DNA of 64,000 nt. Source: Vibrio viridaestus. GTDB lineage: Bacteria > Pseudomonadota > Gammaproteobacteria > Enterobacterales > Vibrionaceae. Below the pieces are notes generated by a model, which was given only the letters and a program-made list of their open reading frames with translations, made no database searches and was not told the DNA's origin. The stretch spans positions 496,001-560,000 of the forward strand of contig NZ_RJVQ01000003.1 of NCBI RefSeq assembly GCF_003856525.1. The letters are read 5' to 3'. A program made the position numbers and the translations under genes. Of the stretch, positions 35,827 through 45,395 are shown one piece after another. Each line of letters starts with the position of its first letter. Positions within the stretch are counted from its first letter, which is position 1.

Positions 35827-37539
35827 CAAATCAAGATATTCACTCAGAACATTAAATAACTGTTTTTTCCTTGCTGGCTTCATGACTACATCGTTGAAAC
35901 CTGAATTAAGGTAGCGCGACTTTTCGTTTGTTATGGAATGGGCTGTTAATGCAATAATGGGTATGGTCATACCTCGCTCTCGAATCTGTTTGGTTGCCTC
36001 GAATCCGTCCATTAATGGCATAGAAATATCCATGAAAACAAGATCAAATACTTGATGGTCGAGTATTTCCAGAGCGTCAACTCCATTGTTTGCTATCTCA
36101 ACGCTCAGACCCAATTGATTTAATAATAGTTTTATTACCATCTGGTTCGTTGGAGTGTCTTCCACAACTAAAATTCTTGGTTGATTCTGTTTTTGGCTCG
36201 TTATTTTATCCGATAATTCGCCTTCCACTGTCGGCTTTTTTCTTCGGCTGACTAGCGGGATTGTTAGCTCAAATTCTGTTCCCACACCAGGATTCGACGT
36301 GAGCGATATCTTGCCATGCATTAAATCAACAAGTCGTTTAGTAATAGTTAATCCAAGGCCTGTTCCACCAAACTGTCGTTTATTCCCATTTTCAACCTGA
36401 AAAAATGGACTATAGAGTCTATCTATTCGGTCCTTATCAATACCGATACCTGTGTCCTTCACTCTGACAGTGAGTTGGTCTAGTGAAGCTTGAATTAAAA
36501 GGTTAACGGATCCCTTTTCTGTAAACTTCACCGCATTTCCGACCAGATTGGAGATAATCTGTACGACTCGGACAGAATCAACGTAGAAGGAGTGATTTTC
36601 ATAGACATTGATACTTTGGAAAAAATCGATTCCTTTTGTTTCGGCCATTACTCGATAATAGTCAAAAGCATGGGTCAATTTAGCATTAAGTTGAGTCCAT
36701 TCACGATTGAGTTGAAAATGGCCGGATTCGATTTTACTCAGATCAAGTATGTCACTAATAATTGCGTGTAGCAGTTCAGCGGATCCTTCCATCTTTTCCA
36801 ATAATAATTGTTGTTCCGGAGATGAGTTTTCTCGCATAACATCAACAATTCCAAGAACTGCACTTAATGGCGTACGTATCTCATGACTCATCATAGCAAG
36901 GAACTCAGATTTAGCATGGCTTGCCTTTTCGGCTGCCAATCTTGCTTCCTGCAGCTCGTGAGTTCTTACTTCTACTAAGCGTTGAAGTTCTTCTTTTAAC
37001 TCAATATCTATGATTGCACGCTCAAGTAGCGGTCTGAATCGAGAGAGCGTTTGTTTTGTATCAACACTAAACTTTCCGGAATGATGACCAATCATTAAAA
37101 GAATGAGATCACTTACCTGCCCTTTGATGCCAGTAATTAAAACGGTATTGATAAGCTGCTTCAAGCATGGACTAAGGCGACAGAATTCTTCTAATGAGGA
37201 GGTTTCATAGAGAAGAATAGACTCTCCCTGCAAAACACGGACAAACTTATCGCCGTGATTCCATTTTTTGCCTACGAAAAGGTTATTCGACGACAAAAAC
37301 GTCTCATAGTCAGTATTGTTTTTACCTTTCGAGATAACCACGAAGTCATCGAAAGGGATATATTTAGCTATCACTCGATTGAGTTCATCAAAGATCTGAT
37401 ATTTGTTTTCAGCAGTACTCAAAGATGATAGCGAAGCGAGAATGACACGATTTTCTTCGGCTAACCGTGCTTCTCTTTCTTTACTCTGTTTCAACTCAAG
37501 TAAAGTTTCTGTTAAGGCTTCAAAACCATCTAATTGCAT
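35824..37539 (-). CDS. Hybrid sensor histidine kinase with receiver domain
   Basis: 571 residues, cytoplasmic. A short coiled coil (about 10-35) and a GAF-like region (about 45-180) lead through a second coiled coil to the HisKA domain with H219 (MMSHEIRTP). The ATPase domain has NAVKF, DTGIGID and GGTGLGLT boxes, and a receiver domain follows with D504 in VFMDISMP and a conserved K near residue 554. No Hpt domain, so phosphate must pass to a separate Hpt protein. It is 4 nt after the FIST gene. In Vibrio cholerae a NosP-type FIST haemoprotein is paired with a hybrid kinase (VpsV), and this pair is likely the counterpart. Confidence 0.9.
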   Translation of the reverse strand: MQLDGFEALTETLLELKQSKEREARLAEENRVILASLSSLSTAENKYQIFDELNRVIAKYIPFDDFVVISKGKNNTDYETFLSSNNLFVGKKWNHGDKFVRVLQGESILLYETSSLEEFCRLSPCLKQLINTVLITGIKGQVSDLILLMIGHHSGKFSVDTKQTLSRFRPLLERAIIDIELKEELQRLVEVRTHELQEARLAAEKASHAKSEFLAMMSHEIRTPLSAVLGIVDVMRENSSPEQQLLLEKMEGSAELLHAIISDILDLSKIESGHFQLNREWTQLNAKLTHAFDYYRVMAETKGIDFFQSINVYENHSFYVDSVRVVQIISNLVGNAVKFTEKGSVNLLIQASLDQLTVRVKDTGIGIDKDRIDRLYSPFFQVENGNKRQFGGTGLGLTITKRLVDLMHGKISLTSNPGVGTEFELTIPLVSRRKKPTVEGELSDKITSQKQNQPRILVVEDTPTNQMVIKLLLNQLGLSVEIANNGVDALEILDHQVFDLVFMDISMPLMDGFEATKQIRERGMTIPIIALTAHSITNEKSRYLNSGFNDVVMKPARKKQLFNVLSEYLDL

Positions 37540-37543
37540 AATA

Positions 37544-38731
37544 TTACTCGGATTTATAAAAAATAACGGCTGATATCATCAAGTTGCCGTGGGCGTTTTG
37601 ACCACCAGTAAATCGTCCTTGCTCTCCATATGTGAACGGACAAATAAACGATTTACCGGGTAATTGCTGTATTACGTTTTCATGAACCCGGTTGATATCA
37701 TCACCTAATCTCAGCATTGCGCCCGCACAGAAAATCATAATCGCTCCCAAAGGTAAAGATCTCGCGTAATTTTTAGCGTTTGCTTCTTTAATCACTCTAG
37801 ACGCACGGGTAATTAATTGTTCTTTATGACCAGTCATTAAGGTGATTTCTTCACCTTCATACACGTTAGCGAAGACTTCCAATGCGCCATCATTTTTTAC
37901 CTGTATGGGATGAGTGAGCTTGTAATATGGCTGATCGTACAAATCTCCAACAATTCGCCCTAATGGATAGCTCGTCACATTCTCAAAACTAAACTCGTCA
38001 TCGATCTGAATCCCGGAATGATCACCAACCCACTCTTTATAAATATCTTTCGCTGGCTCGCCATCTATCTCGTAGATACTTCTGCCATTGCATTTTGTTA
38101 TTCGTCCGACAAATTCAGTTGGAGAGTAACCTGCGCTTAAACCTGAAGAAACAGCGCTTGAAGGGAAAAGTAAGGAAACGACGATACCATTACTAGAAAC
38201 GGCTTTATCTGAAATAACCGACCACTGCCCAGACAGCGAAGTATCTGCAGAACTACCGCCAATAATAGGCACGAGAGTTCCAAACATTTTATCCATTCTC
38301 TCTATAATTTCCTCTTCCTTACCCGGAGTAGAATGAAGAATAATCAGGCTAGGGATCTCACCTTCTCTCTTCGCTGAGCAAAGGGCTTGTTTTACTGCAA
38401 AATCGGTAGCGTCACATACAGAATCAAACTTCGAAAATTCAGCGCTTCCGGTTCCATATGAACTAATGCCACTGTCTGAAATAGCTAGTAATCCCATGGC
38501 GGGCGCCGCAAAGTAACCTTGGTCGGTCATAACACCGGCACAAGACGTACAACCGATATAAGGTATGTTGGAAATTTTTTTAGAAAGAGATGAATACATC
38601 TGTTCAGATGAATAGTTATCTGTAAAGTAAATCACATATGTTGATAGTGCTGAGATATCAATACCTTCCACCAACTCATCTATGGCTTTTTCTATATCAC
38701 AGTGTTGAGAAATTTTTGAAATGATATGCAT
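37544..38731 (-). CDS. nosP: FIST-domain sensor, NosP-like
   Basis: 395 residues with FIST_N (about 20-215) and FIST_C (about 220-375) domains and no membrane segment. The family's GGSSAD stretch is near residue 157 and the C-terminal part contains CPFTYGEQGRF. FIST proteins bind small ligands; the NosP subgroup binds haem and nitric oxide and inhibits its partner kinase. The immediate coupling to a hybrid kinase supports NosP, but I cannot confirm the haem ligand by eye, so the symbol is tentative. Alternative: an amino-acid-sensing FIST protein. Confidence 0.75.
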   Translation of the reverse strand: MHIISKISQHCDIEKAIDELVEGIDISALSTYVIYFTDNYSSEQMYSSLSKKISNIPYIGCTSCAGVMTDQGYFAAPAMGLLAISDSGISSYGTGSAEFSKFDSVCDATDFAVKQALCSAKREGEIPSLIILHSTPGKEEEIIERMDKMFGTLVPIIGGSSADTSLSGQWSVISDKAVSSNGIVVSLLFPSSAVSSGLSAGYSPTEFVGRITKCNGRSIYEIDGEPAKDIYKEWVGDHSGIQIDDEFSFENVTSYPLGRIVGDLYDQPYYKLTHPIQVKNDGALEVFANVYEGEEITLMTGHKEQLITRASRVIKEANAKNYARSLPLGAIMIFCAGAMLRLGDDINRVHENVIQQLPGKSFICPFTYGEQGRFTGGQNAHGNLMISAVIFYKSE

Positions 38732-38815
38732 GGACTATATAGCTAGCAACAATAAGTAATCAGTTTTATACATGATAAAAGTTAATGGGAGAATGTTACA
38801 GGTCACGCTTGTGTA

Positions 38816-39193
38816 TTATTTTTGCGATTTTGGTAACTCTAGTTGCAATGTTTTTCCATTTAAAGTCACAGCAACAACGTTTCCAAGCGGCTCTTCACGA
38901 TGATATACCATTTCTTTATCTGTGGATTTTATCAGTATAAATGTTGGATTAAATTCAACAGATAGATTAGTCTTAGGCGACTTTTTAGCAATTGTTATGT
39001 AACTTGCCCCACTTTCAGTGACAAGTTGTATGTTGGTTTGCTGAAACGTAACAGAGCATTGGGCTCTTTTCTCACATTGGTAATCGTTGTTATCGGAATG
39101 AGAGTATGTTCGCCAAAAAAATGCAACGATCAAGATAACCATGATGATTGAGATATGAATGAGTTTTTGAGGTGTCAGTTTTTCTGCTGGCAT
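38816..39193 (-). CDS. Small single-pass membrane protein of unknown function
   Basis: 125 residues. One N-terminal membrane helix (about 12-27, HISIIMVILIVAFFW) is followed by a probable periplasmic beta-rich domain with a cysteine pair (KRAQCSVTFQ and YQCEKR). It lies just upstream of and divergent from fnr, a place where vibrios often carry an unnamed gene next to the cbb3-oxidase assembly cluster. I do not recognise a family. No terminator found behind it. Confidence 0.7.
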   Translation of the reverse strand: MPAEKLTPQKLIHISIIMVILIVAFFWRTYSHSDNNDYQCEKRAQCSVTFQQTNIQLVTESGASYITIAKKSPKTNLSVEFNPTFILIKSTDKEMVYHREEPLGNVVAVTLNGKTLQLELPKSQK

Positions 39194-39411
39194 AATATTC
39201 TCTTGTTACGTAGATCAAACTTTTTGGCAATTAATCGCGCATCATATATAAATTTTCGCTAGTCTACGCGCTTTTGATCGCTTGTGCTCTGTTTTGTTTA
39301 TTCAGGGAGAAGATTTTAGCTAATTGTAGAACAAAAACTATTAGCTATTTATCTAGTTGAATAGCATCGTGTTTTTTTCACTATGCTTTATTATTAAGGA
39401 ATGGTAAAATA

Positions 39412-39425
39412 TTGATGTATATCAA
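39412..39425 (+). promoter_or_regulatory. FNR box upstream of fnr
   Basis: TTGATGTATATCAA fits TTGAT-N4-ATCAA exactly and ends 17 nt before the fnr start codon. This close position suggests negative autoregulation, as known for E. coli fnr. Confidence 0.8.
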
Positions 39426-39442
39426 TATAGTGAAAGGTTATT

Positions 39443-40186
39443 ATGATTTCTGATAAGCCAGCCGGAAAACGTGTCCAATCAGGGGGTTGTGCAATACACT
39501 GCCAGGATTGCAGTATTAGCCAACTGTGTATTCCTTTTACCCTAAATGAATCTGAACTTGATCAACTTGATGAGATCATCGAACGTAAAAAGCCAATCCA
39601 AAAAGGACAAGAGCTTTTTAAAGCTGGAGATGATTTACGTTCTTTGTATGCTATTCGTTCAGGAACTATCAAAAGCTATACGATTACAGAGCAAGGTGAT
39701 GAGCAAATCACTGCGTTCCACTTGGCTGGTGATTTAGTAGGTTTTGATGCAATTACCGGTGATTCTCACCCTAGTTTCGCTCAAGCCTTAGAAACATCAA
39801 TGGTATGTGAAATACCTTATGAAATACTTGATGATCTATCGGGTAAAATGCCAAAGCTTCGTCAGCAGATCATGCGTTTGATGAGTAATGAAATTAAAGG
39901 CGATCAGGAAATGATTTTACTGCTTTCTAAGAAGAATGCAGAAGAGCGCTTAGCGGCCTTCCTGTTTAATTTGTCGACTCGTTTCTCTCAACGTGGTTTT
40001 AGTCCAAGAGAGTTCCGTCTTACAATGACTCGTGGAGATATTGGCAATTACTTAGGCCTCACTGTTGAGACCATTAGTCGTTTGCTCGGACGCTTCCAAA
40101 AGTCTGAAATTTTAAGTGTTAAAGGTAAGTACATTACCATACTTGATCACGACGCATTAATGGAACTAGCAGGCGTAACCGAATAA
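39443..40186 (+). CDS. fnr: Oxygen-responsive transcription factor FNR
   Basis: 247 residues. The 4Fe-4S ligands are C20, C23, C29 and C122 (in [14 protein letters not shown] and SMVCEIP), numbered exactly as in E. coli FNR. A cyclic-nucleotide-like beta-roll (about 50-150), dimer helix (about 150-170) and helix-turn-helix with the recognition stretch [11 protein letters not shown] (FNR-type E-x-x-S-R) follow. Without oxygen the cluster keeps the dimer bound to TTGATN4ATCAA sites. Two perfect sites are present in this window, at its own promoter and before the sugar dehydrogenase operon. Confidence 0.97.
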   Translation: MISDKPAGKRVQSGGCAIHCQDCSISQLCIPFTLNESELDQLDEIIERKKPIQKGQELFKAGDDLRSLYAIRSGTIKSYTITEQGDEQITAFHLAGDLVGFDAITGDSHPSFAQALETSMVCEIPYEILDDLSGKMPKLRQQIMRLMSNEIKGDQEMILLLSKKNAEERLAAFLFNLSTRFSQRGFSPREFRLTMTRGDIGNYLGLTVETISRLLGRFQKSEILSVKGKYITILDHDALMELAGVTE

Positions 40187-40202
40187 TTCCAAAAGAATTT
40201 TG

Positions 40203-40241
40203 ATGATGTGGTGCTTTATTTAGTACCACATCATATTTTTT
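40203..40241 (+). terminator. Terminator after fnr
   Basis: ATGATGTGGT (40203-40212) and ACCACATCAT (40225-40234), a perfect 10-bp stem with a 12-nt loop, then ATTTTTT. Confidence 0.88.
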
Positions 40242-40324
40242 GCACAAAGTTTACCCTACTTCTCATAATCCCCTCTCATTTAAGCTAAAGTTGTAATGTC
40301 ACCCTAGAAAATCCGGAGTACAGG

Positions 40325-41275
40325 ATGAGCATATACAACAGTATTTTAGTCGTAGCCGATATCAACCGTGATGAACAACCCGCACTAGCCAGAGCGATGC
40401 ACCTTGCAGCAAAAAGCAAGAGTAAAAGTCGCATTACTTTGTTCATGTCCATATATGACTTTTCGTACGATATGACGTCTATGCTTTCTTCTGACGAACG
40501 AGAAGCGATGAGAGGCGGTGTAATTTATCAGCGGAAACTTTGGTTGGAAAAAATATCCCAATCTTATCTATTAGATGGGATCGACTTTGACATTAAAGTC
40601 GTTTGGCACCACAGACCTTATGAGGCAATCATTTCGGAGGTCTTTTCAGGTGAATACGACATCTTAATAAAAGCAACACGAAAACACGATACGCTTGAAT
40701 CTGCTATTTTTACGCCTACGGATTGGCACTTGTTACGAAAATGCCCTTGTCCAGTGTTGTTAGTAAAAAATGCAGAATGGCCGCAACATAGTAAAATATT
40801 GGCATCGGTTCATGTCGGTTCAGAGGAAGAAACACACCACGCGCTCAATAATAAAATCGTCGACCAGCTGCTCGAAATTTGTCGTCGATTCGATTCGTCC
40901 CCTTACCTCGTAAGTGCATCACCCTATACTCCTGCTAATATCGCCGTTGAAGTACCGGAGTTTGATGCTCTTTCATATTCTGAAGCGATTCGTAGCCATT
41001 ATCTGACTCAAATGAAGATGTTGAGACAAAACTTTGGCATTGATGATGAAAATACGACAGTGGAAGAAGGATTACCTGAGGAAGTGATTCCTCGTGTTGC
41101 AAATGACCTACATGCTTCAATGGTAATAATAGGTACCACTGGAAGAACAGGATTATCTGCCGTATTTATTGGTAATACGGCTGAAAGCGTAATAGACAAG
41201 CTGACTTGTGATGTATTAGCCCTAAAACCCAATGGGTATATTAGTCCACTGGACCCAAATAATAAATCAAGTTAA
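40325..41275 (+). CDS. uspE: Tandem universal stress protein UspE
   Basis: 316 residues with two Usp domains (about 1-150 and 155-305). The second keeps the nucleotide-binding pattern IIGTTGRTGLSAVFIGNTAE (G-2x-G-9x-G type). UspE is linked to stress survival, motility and cell aggregation. The fnr-uspE-ttcA order is conserved with E. coli, where uspE also follows fnr. Own promoter likely, since a strong terminator follows fnr. Confidence 0.93.
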   Translation: MSIYNSILVVADINRDEQPALARAMHLAAKSKSKSRITLFMSIYDFSYDMTSMLSSDEREAMRGGVIYQRKLWLEKISQSYLLDGIDFDIKVVWHHRPYEAIISEVFSGEYDILIKATRKHDTLESAIFTPTDWHLLRKCPCPVLLVKNAEWPQHSKILASVHVGSEEETHHALNNKIVDQLLEICRRFDSSPYLVSASPYTPANIAVEVPEFDALSYSEAIRSHYLTQMKMLRQNFGIDDENTTVEEGLPEEVIPRVANDLHASMVIIGTTGRTGLSAVFIGNTAESVIDKLTCDVLALKPNGYISPLDPNNKSS

Positions 41276-41286
41276 CAACAGACTTG

Positions 41287-41316
41287 TAGTGGTGTCATTT
41301 TCGACACCACTATTTT
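41287..41316. terminator. Bidirectional terminator between uspE and ttcA
   Basis: TAGTGGTGTC (41287-41296) and GACACCACTA (41303-41312), perfect 10-bp stem, 6-nt loop, T-rich on the plus side. Serves convergent uspE and ttcA. Confidence 0.85.
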
Positions 41317-41323
41317 CTACGAC

Positions 41324-42217
41324 TTAAACGTTTGTTACATCGATGAATAAAGACTCATCGATATTCGTTGAAGAAACGGTTGCTTCACTAAATGCATATT
41401 CGTCTCGCTCACCATCGCGATCTAATGGTAGGTTTTCAAAGTCAAAAAGAGCTCTGTCGGCTAACTGACTTGGACTGACATTTTGAATGGACTTAAATAT
41501 CGCTTCTACTCTTCCTGGCGTCTTTTTATCCCAACCAATCAACATTGATTTAATAGCCTGGCGTTGTAGATTTTCCTGTGAACCACACAGGTTACACGGA
41601 ATAATCGGAAACTGCTTATGGTCTGCATATTTGATGAGATCTTTTTCTCGGCAGTACGTTAAAGGTCTTATTACCACATTACGACCATCATCTGATCTTA
41701 GCTTTGGTGGCATAGCTTTAAGACGTGAACCATGAAACATATTGAGGAAAAGCGTTTCTACAATATCATCCATATGGTGACCGAGTGCTATTTTCGTTGC
41801 TCCAATCTTCTCTGCGAACGAATACAGGGTTCCACGTCGAAGTCTGGAACATAAACCACATGTGGTTTTTCCTTCGGGTACTTTTTCTTTAACGACAGAG
41901 TAAGTATCTTTATCAACGATGTAATATGGTATATCAAGACTCTCAAAGTACTCAGGTAATATATGCTCAGGAAAACCCGGTTGTTTCTGATCCAAATTCA
42001 CCGCAACAACATCGAATTTAATGGGTGCTGCTTTTTTTAGATTAAGAAGAATATCCAGCATTGCAAATGAGTCTTTACCCCCACTAATACAAGCCATGAC
42101 CAAGTCATTTTCTTCGATCATATTAAAGTCGGTAATCGCATTACCAACATTTCTTCTTAAGCGCTTATGTAGCTTATTAAATTCTAACGTTTCTTTACGC
42201 GTATCTGTTTGGTTCAT
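41324..42217 (-). CDS. ttcA: tRNA 2-thiocytidine synthetase TtcA
   Basis: 297 residues. The PP-loop ATP site is SGGKDS (45-50). Two CxxC pairs, C120/C123 (TTCGLCSR) and C208/C211 (IPCNLCGS), bind the 4Fe-4S cluster. TtcA puts the s2C32 thiolation on tRNAs for Arg(CCG, ICG, mnm5UCU) and Ser(GCU). Convergent with uspE. Confidence 0.96.
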   Translation of the reverse strand: MNQTDTRKETLEFNKLHKRLRRNVGNAITDFNMIEENDLVMACISGGKDSFAMLDILLNLKKAAPIKFDVVAVNLDQKQPGFPEHILPEYFESLDIPYYIVDKDTYSVVKEKVPEGKTTCGLCSRLRRGTLYSFAEKIGATKIALGHHMDDIVETLFLNMFHGSRLKAMPPKLRSDDGRNVVIRPLTYCREKDLIKYADHKQFPIIPCNLCGSQENLQRQAIKSMLIGWDKKTPGRVEAIFKSIQNVSPSQLADRALFDFENLPLDRDGERDEYAFSEATVSSTNIDESLFIDVTNV

Positions 42218-42313
42218 TACTTTATCTCATACTACTGATTCGAGTTCAGCCATCAGTCAGGTTTTCCGCAGGGCGAGGATTATACGGGCTTTTCTGTCAG
42301 GTTTAAACAGAGG

Positions 42314-42351
42314 GATTAAAACCGATTTACCTTGCCTGATAAATCGGTTTT
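42314..42351 (-). terminator. Terminator after the Bax-like gene
   Basis: AAAACCGATTTA (42318-42329) and TAAATCGGTTTT (42340-42351), a perfect 12-bp stem with a 10-nt loop, ending in a T run on the minus strand. Confidence 0.85.
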
Positions 42352-42363
42352 GGGATAGTTGAA

Positions 42364-43167
42364 CTAATTTAGTGGTTTCCAGTATTTGCTATTATGATCG
42401 AGCATCGTTTGGATAATATCAACGTATCGTTGACCTTTCTCTGAATAATTGACTAATCCATTGGTAAGGTCATAAGCGGCTTTAGCCGTTAACATAGTTT
42501 TTCCATTGGCTCTGCGGGTCGCTCTGATTTTACGTAGGTCTTCGTACGCATCATTGCGATTGACGTTGAGAAAATAGTAATGAATAGAACGTTGAACCGA
42601 TGAAAACTTTGCTACTTCGTGAGTCATTCCATCCCCTCTAGCCAAGGGAACCAATCCACACCCTTCGGTATAACACCATTGACCGAAATAATTGTTTCCG
42701 TCTCTGGCAAATCGGGATGTTCCCCAAGCAGACTCATTCGCTGCCTGTATGAGCACAAGTGGGATAGGCAACACGTCTACCTTTTCAAGTAATCCATTAA
42801 ACCAGGCTGGTGTTATATCACCCTCTTCTGGCCAATCGACTCGATACCGCTTAGCAAACTTCTTTAGAGTGTCTTTGTCCTCGTTATTTAGAGAGTCTTG
42901 TCCTTTTAAAGCAATAATTCTCTCTCTTTCTAAAGCTATTAAGCTATTCTCATACTCGATTCCCGGAATGAGATAGGAAAAAAACTTCTTTTTCCGTTCG
43001 CTTATTTTTTTTATTGCTTTGAAATCTGGTGCTGGACCTACTTTATCTCCCTTTACAACTAGGTCTACATCTTCAGATGTGTCATTTATGCTTTTGATAT
43101 ATTGGATAAAGCTACACCCAACTAAAACTGTTGAGCAAATAGTATAAATAAGCCAATGTTTACGCAT
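42364..43167 (-). CDS. Bax-type glucosaminidase-domain lipoprotein
   Basis: 267 residues. A lipoprotein signal with lipobox LVGC (cysteine near residue 18) is followed by a linker and a glucosaminidase-family domain (about 130-265). That domain has the catalytic glutamate in AANESAWGTSRFA and the downstream NNYFGQWCY. It resembles E. coli Bax. It probably cleaves or binds peptidoglycan at the inner face of the outer membrane. Its start overlaps the preceding membrane-protein gene by 8 nt (ATGCGTAA), so the two are coupled. Confidence 0.85.
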   Translation of the reverse strand: MRKHWLIYTICSTVLVGCSFIQYIKSINDTSEDVDLVVKGDKVGPAPDFKAIKKISERKKKFFSYLIPGIEYENSLIALERERIIALKGQDSLNNEDKDTLKKFAKRYRVDWPEEGDITPAWFNGLLEKVDVLPIPLVLIQAANESAWGTSRFARDGNNYFGQWCYTEGCGLVPLARGDGMTHEVAKFSSVQRSIHYYFLNVNRNDAYEDLRKIRATRRANGKTMLTAKAAYDLTNGLVNYSEKGQRYVDIIQTMLDHNSKYWKPLN

Positions 43168-43945
43168 TAAATACCTTTGTTGATTTGTCGTTTGAAGTGG
43201 AAACTATAGTCAGCTTAATGCCGAACATATTGCGGTAAAGAATTCCCTTCACGTGAAGGAAAAACGGTAATACGAAAATCAGACCAATTCCGTAGAATGC
43301 AAATGCCATAACGAATAAAGCGGCACAAACGGCGTAGATAGCAAACAATTGGAATAACTTCTTGTTTGTTGCTCTTATAGATACCCACATAGCTTGAAAG
43401 ATACCCATTCTCTTCTCACATATTAGTAAAATGGAATGGCTTAAAGCGATAGAAAAGTATATAGAAAGAACAGAAAACAGCTGACTTGATACGGCCTGAA
43501 GAATCAGACTTAGCATAGTAAATAAGATGACTGAAATCGTAAATTGCAGCCCTTTTCCAATGAAACTGGTTCCGGTTTTAAGGCCTGCTGCGTGACTCAT
43601 CGCCATCAAACAAACACCCGCATATATAGGAGCACTTACTACTTCATAGGTAAAGTTAGCAATATAAAATGACCAAACTAAATTTGGAGTTAGCAAATTA
43701 GGATCGCTCACAACCTGCAGGTAAACGGTTAAATCCGGCACCTGTAGTTTTAGCGCGGTATAAAAAATAGCAGCTTGCAACAGTACCAAAAGAACGACTG
43801 CTGGGGTGAAAGATACAAAATGTTTTACCGTTACTTTGAATGCTTCACTCAATATCTCATGAATGCTTAGCTTATAATCACCACTGAGTGCGCGGTCTAC
43901 ACTGCCACCTAAATTAAAGTCTTTTTCTAAGTCGTTGTTACTCAT
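43160..43945 (-). CDS. Polytopic membrane protein of unknown function
   Basis: 261 residues with about five to six hydrophobic helices (starting near 42, 100, 130, 160, 200 and 215) after a short polar N terminus. The layout is like YciC/UPF0259-type or glycerophosphoryl-diester-phosphodiesterase membrane domains, but I do not recognise a family with confidence. It is the first gene of a two-gene unit with the Bax-like lipoprotein, so an envelope role is reasonable. Confidence 0.7.
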   Translation of the reverse strand: MSNNDLEKDFNLGGSVDRALSGDYKLSIHEILSEAFKVTVKHFVSFTPAVVLLVLLQAAIFYTALKLQVPDLTVYLQVVSDPNLLTPNLVWSFYIANFTYEVVSAPIYAGVCLMAMSHAAGLKTGTSFIGKGLQFTISVILFTMLSLILQAVSSQLFSVLSIYFSIALSHSILLICEKRMGIFQAMWVSIRATNKKLFQLFAIYAVCAALFVMAFAFYGIGLIFVLPFFLHVKGILYRNMFGIKLTIVSTSNDKSTKVFNA

Positions 43946-44276
43946 AACATCCTAATGCCACATCACTCGTTTCAGCTGGGCTCAAATCTAATAAAGGATC
44001 TATTATAGCGAATTTATCGTAAACCCGAAATTAGACATCTTGTTGCAAAACATGAATGAAAAAGTTTCGACCCATTTATGTAGGTTATTCTCATGACCCC
44101 ATGATACTTTCGAGAGAAAAAAAGATTATTTTTTTATGCAAATTCTCAATAAATTTCTTTAAATGATCCTTGGGTATGATTATGATTCGCGAAATATTCT
44201 TATGTTAAGAATTAACCTTATAAGCTCTATGCAACCAAAGGGTTAGTCATTTAAATCAAGTGGAGAAATACAGACA
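43946..44276. other. Divergent intergenic region before potA
   Basis: 331 AT-rich bases between divergent genes. It must hold promoters for both units. No operator, repeat or hairpin that I trust. Confidence 0.5.
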
Positions 44277-45395
44277 TTGACTGCATCTGAACAACAACCT
44301 CAGCCTGTCGTTAGCCTGCATAACGTAACGAAACAATTTGACGGTAAAACTATCATTGATGGTTTTAATTTAGATGTTAAGAATGGGGAATTTTTAACCA
44401 TTCTTGGACCTTCTGGCTGTGGAAAAACGACAGTTTTAAGGATCATTGCTGGGTTTGAGGCTGTCGACCAAGGAACTATCACATTAGATTCAGCGGAAGT
44501 AACTGATGTGCCAGCAGAGTTGCGTCATGTTAATACCGTATTTCAGAGCTATGCCCTTTTCCCTCATATGACGGTCTTTGAAAATGTTGCTTTTGGCCTG
44601 AGGATGCAGAAGCTGCCTCAGAGTGAGATTGATACTCGCGTAATAGATGCACTTAAGATGGTTCGTCTAGAGTCTTTGGCTCAACGCAAACCGCATCAAT
44701 TGTCTGGCGGTCAACAACAGCGTATTGCGATTGCCCGAGCAGTAGTAAATAAGCCTAAAGTATTGCTTCTCGATGAGTCTCTATCAGCCCTTGATTATAA
44801 ACTGCGTAAAGAAATGCAGGTGGAATTAAAACAACTTCAGAGAACGTTGGGCATAACTTTCATCTTCGTTACTCACGATCAGGAAGAAGCGCTCTCGATG
44901 TCGGATCGTATTATTGTTATGAAGAATGGCAATATTGAGCAGGACGGTACTCCTAAAGAAATTTACGAGGATCCGAAGAACTTATTCGTTGCCAGCTTTA
45001 TAGGCGAAATCAATGTATTTGATGCAATTGTAGTTCGTAGATTAGACGATAAGACTATTCTTGCCACGATAGAAGGTTGTGACTCTGTTCTATATTACGC
45101 TAAGAATGTTATTGAAGGACAATCACTTAAAGTACTACTTCGTCCCGAAGATTTACGTTTAGAAGAAATAAAAGCCTCTAGTGACGCCGTCACAAAAAGT
45201 ATAACGGGTTCAGTCATTGATCGTACCTATAAAGGTATGACTTTAGACTCAGTGGTTGAACTTCCATCAGGTCAAAAAGTGATGATTAGCGAATTCTTTA
45301 ATGAAGACGATCCAGATGTTGACCACTCAATTGGTCAGAGAGTGTCGATCACCTGGGTTGAAAGCTGGGAGGTTGTATTAGATGAACAGCAATAA
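44277..45395 (+). CDS. potA: Spermidine/putrescine ABC transporter ATPase PotA
   Basis: 372 residues from a TTG start 10 nt after GGAGA; no in-frame ATG is available near. Walker A is GPSGCGKTT (about 43-51), signature LSGGQQQR, Walker [12 protein letters not shown], the form typical of PotA. A C-terminal TOBE/OB regulatory domain (about 280-370) follows. The gene overlaps potB by 14 nt. An exact matS site lies inside at 45181. Confidence 0.95.
   Translation: MTASEQQPQPVVSLHNVTKQFDGKTIIDGFNLDVKNGEFLTILGPSGCGKTTVLRIIAGFEAVDQGTITLDSAEVTDVPAELRHVNTVFQSYALFPHMTVFENVAFGLRMQKLPQSEIDTRVIDALKMVRLESLAQRKPHQLSGGQQQRIAIARAVVNKPKVLLLDESLSALDYKLRKEMQVELKQLQRTLGITFIFVTHDQEEALSMSDRIIVMKNGNIEQDGTPKEIYEDPKNLFVASFIGEINVFDAIVVRRLDDKTILATIEGCDSVLYYAKNVIEGQSLKVLLRPEDLRLEEIKASSDAVTKSITGSVIDRTYKGMTLDSVVELPSGQKVMISEFFNEDDPDVDHSIGQRVSITWVESWEVVLDEQQ
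45181..45193. other. matS site (exact match)
   Basis: GTGACGCCGTCAC inside potA meets the matS consensus at all positions on both strands. Confidence 0.85.
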
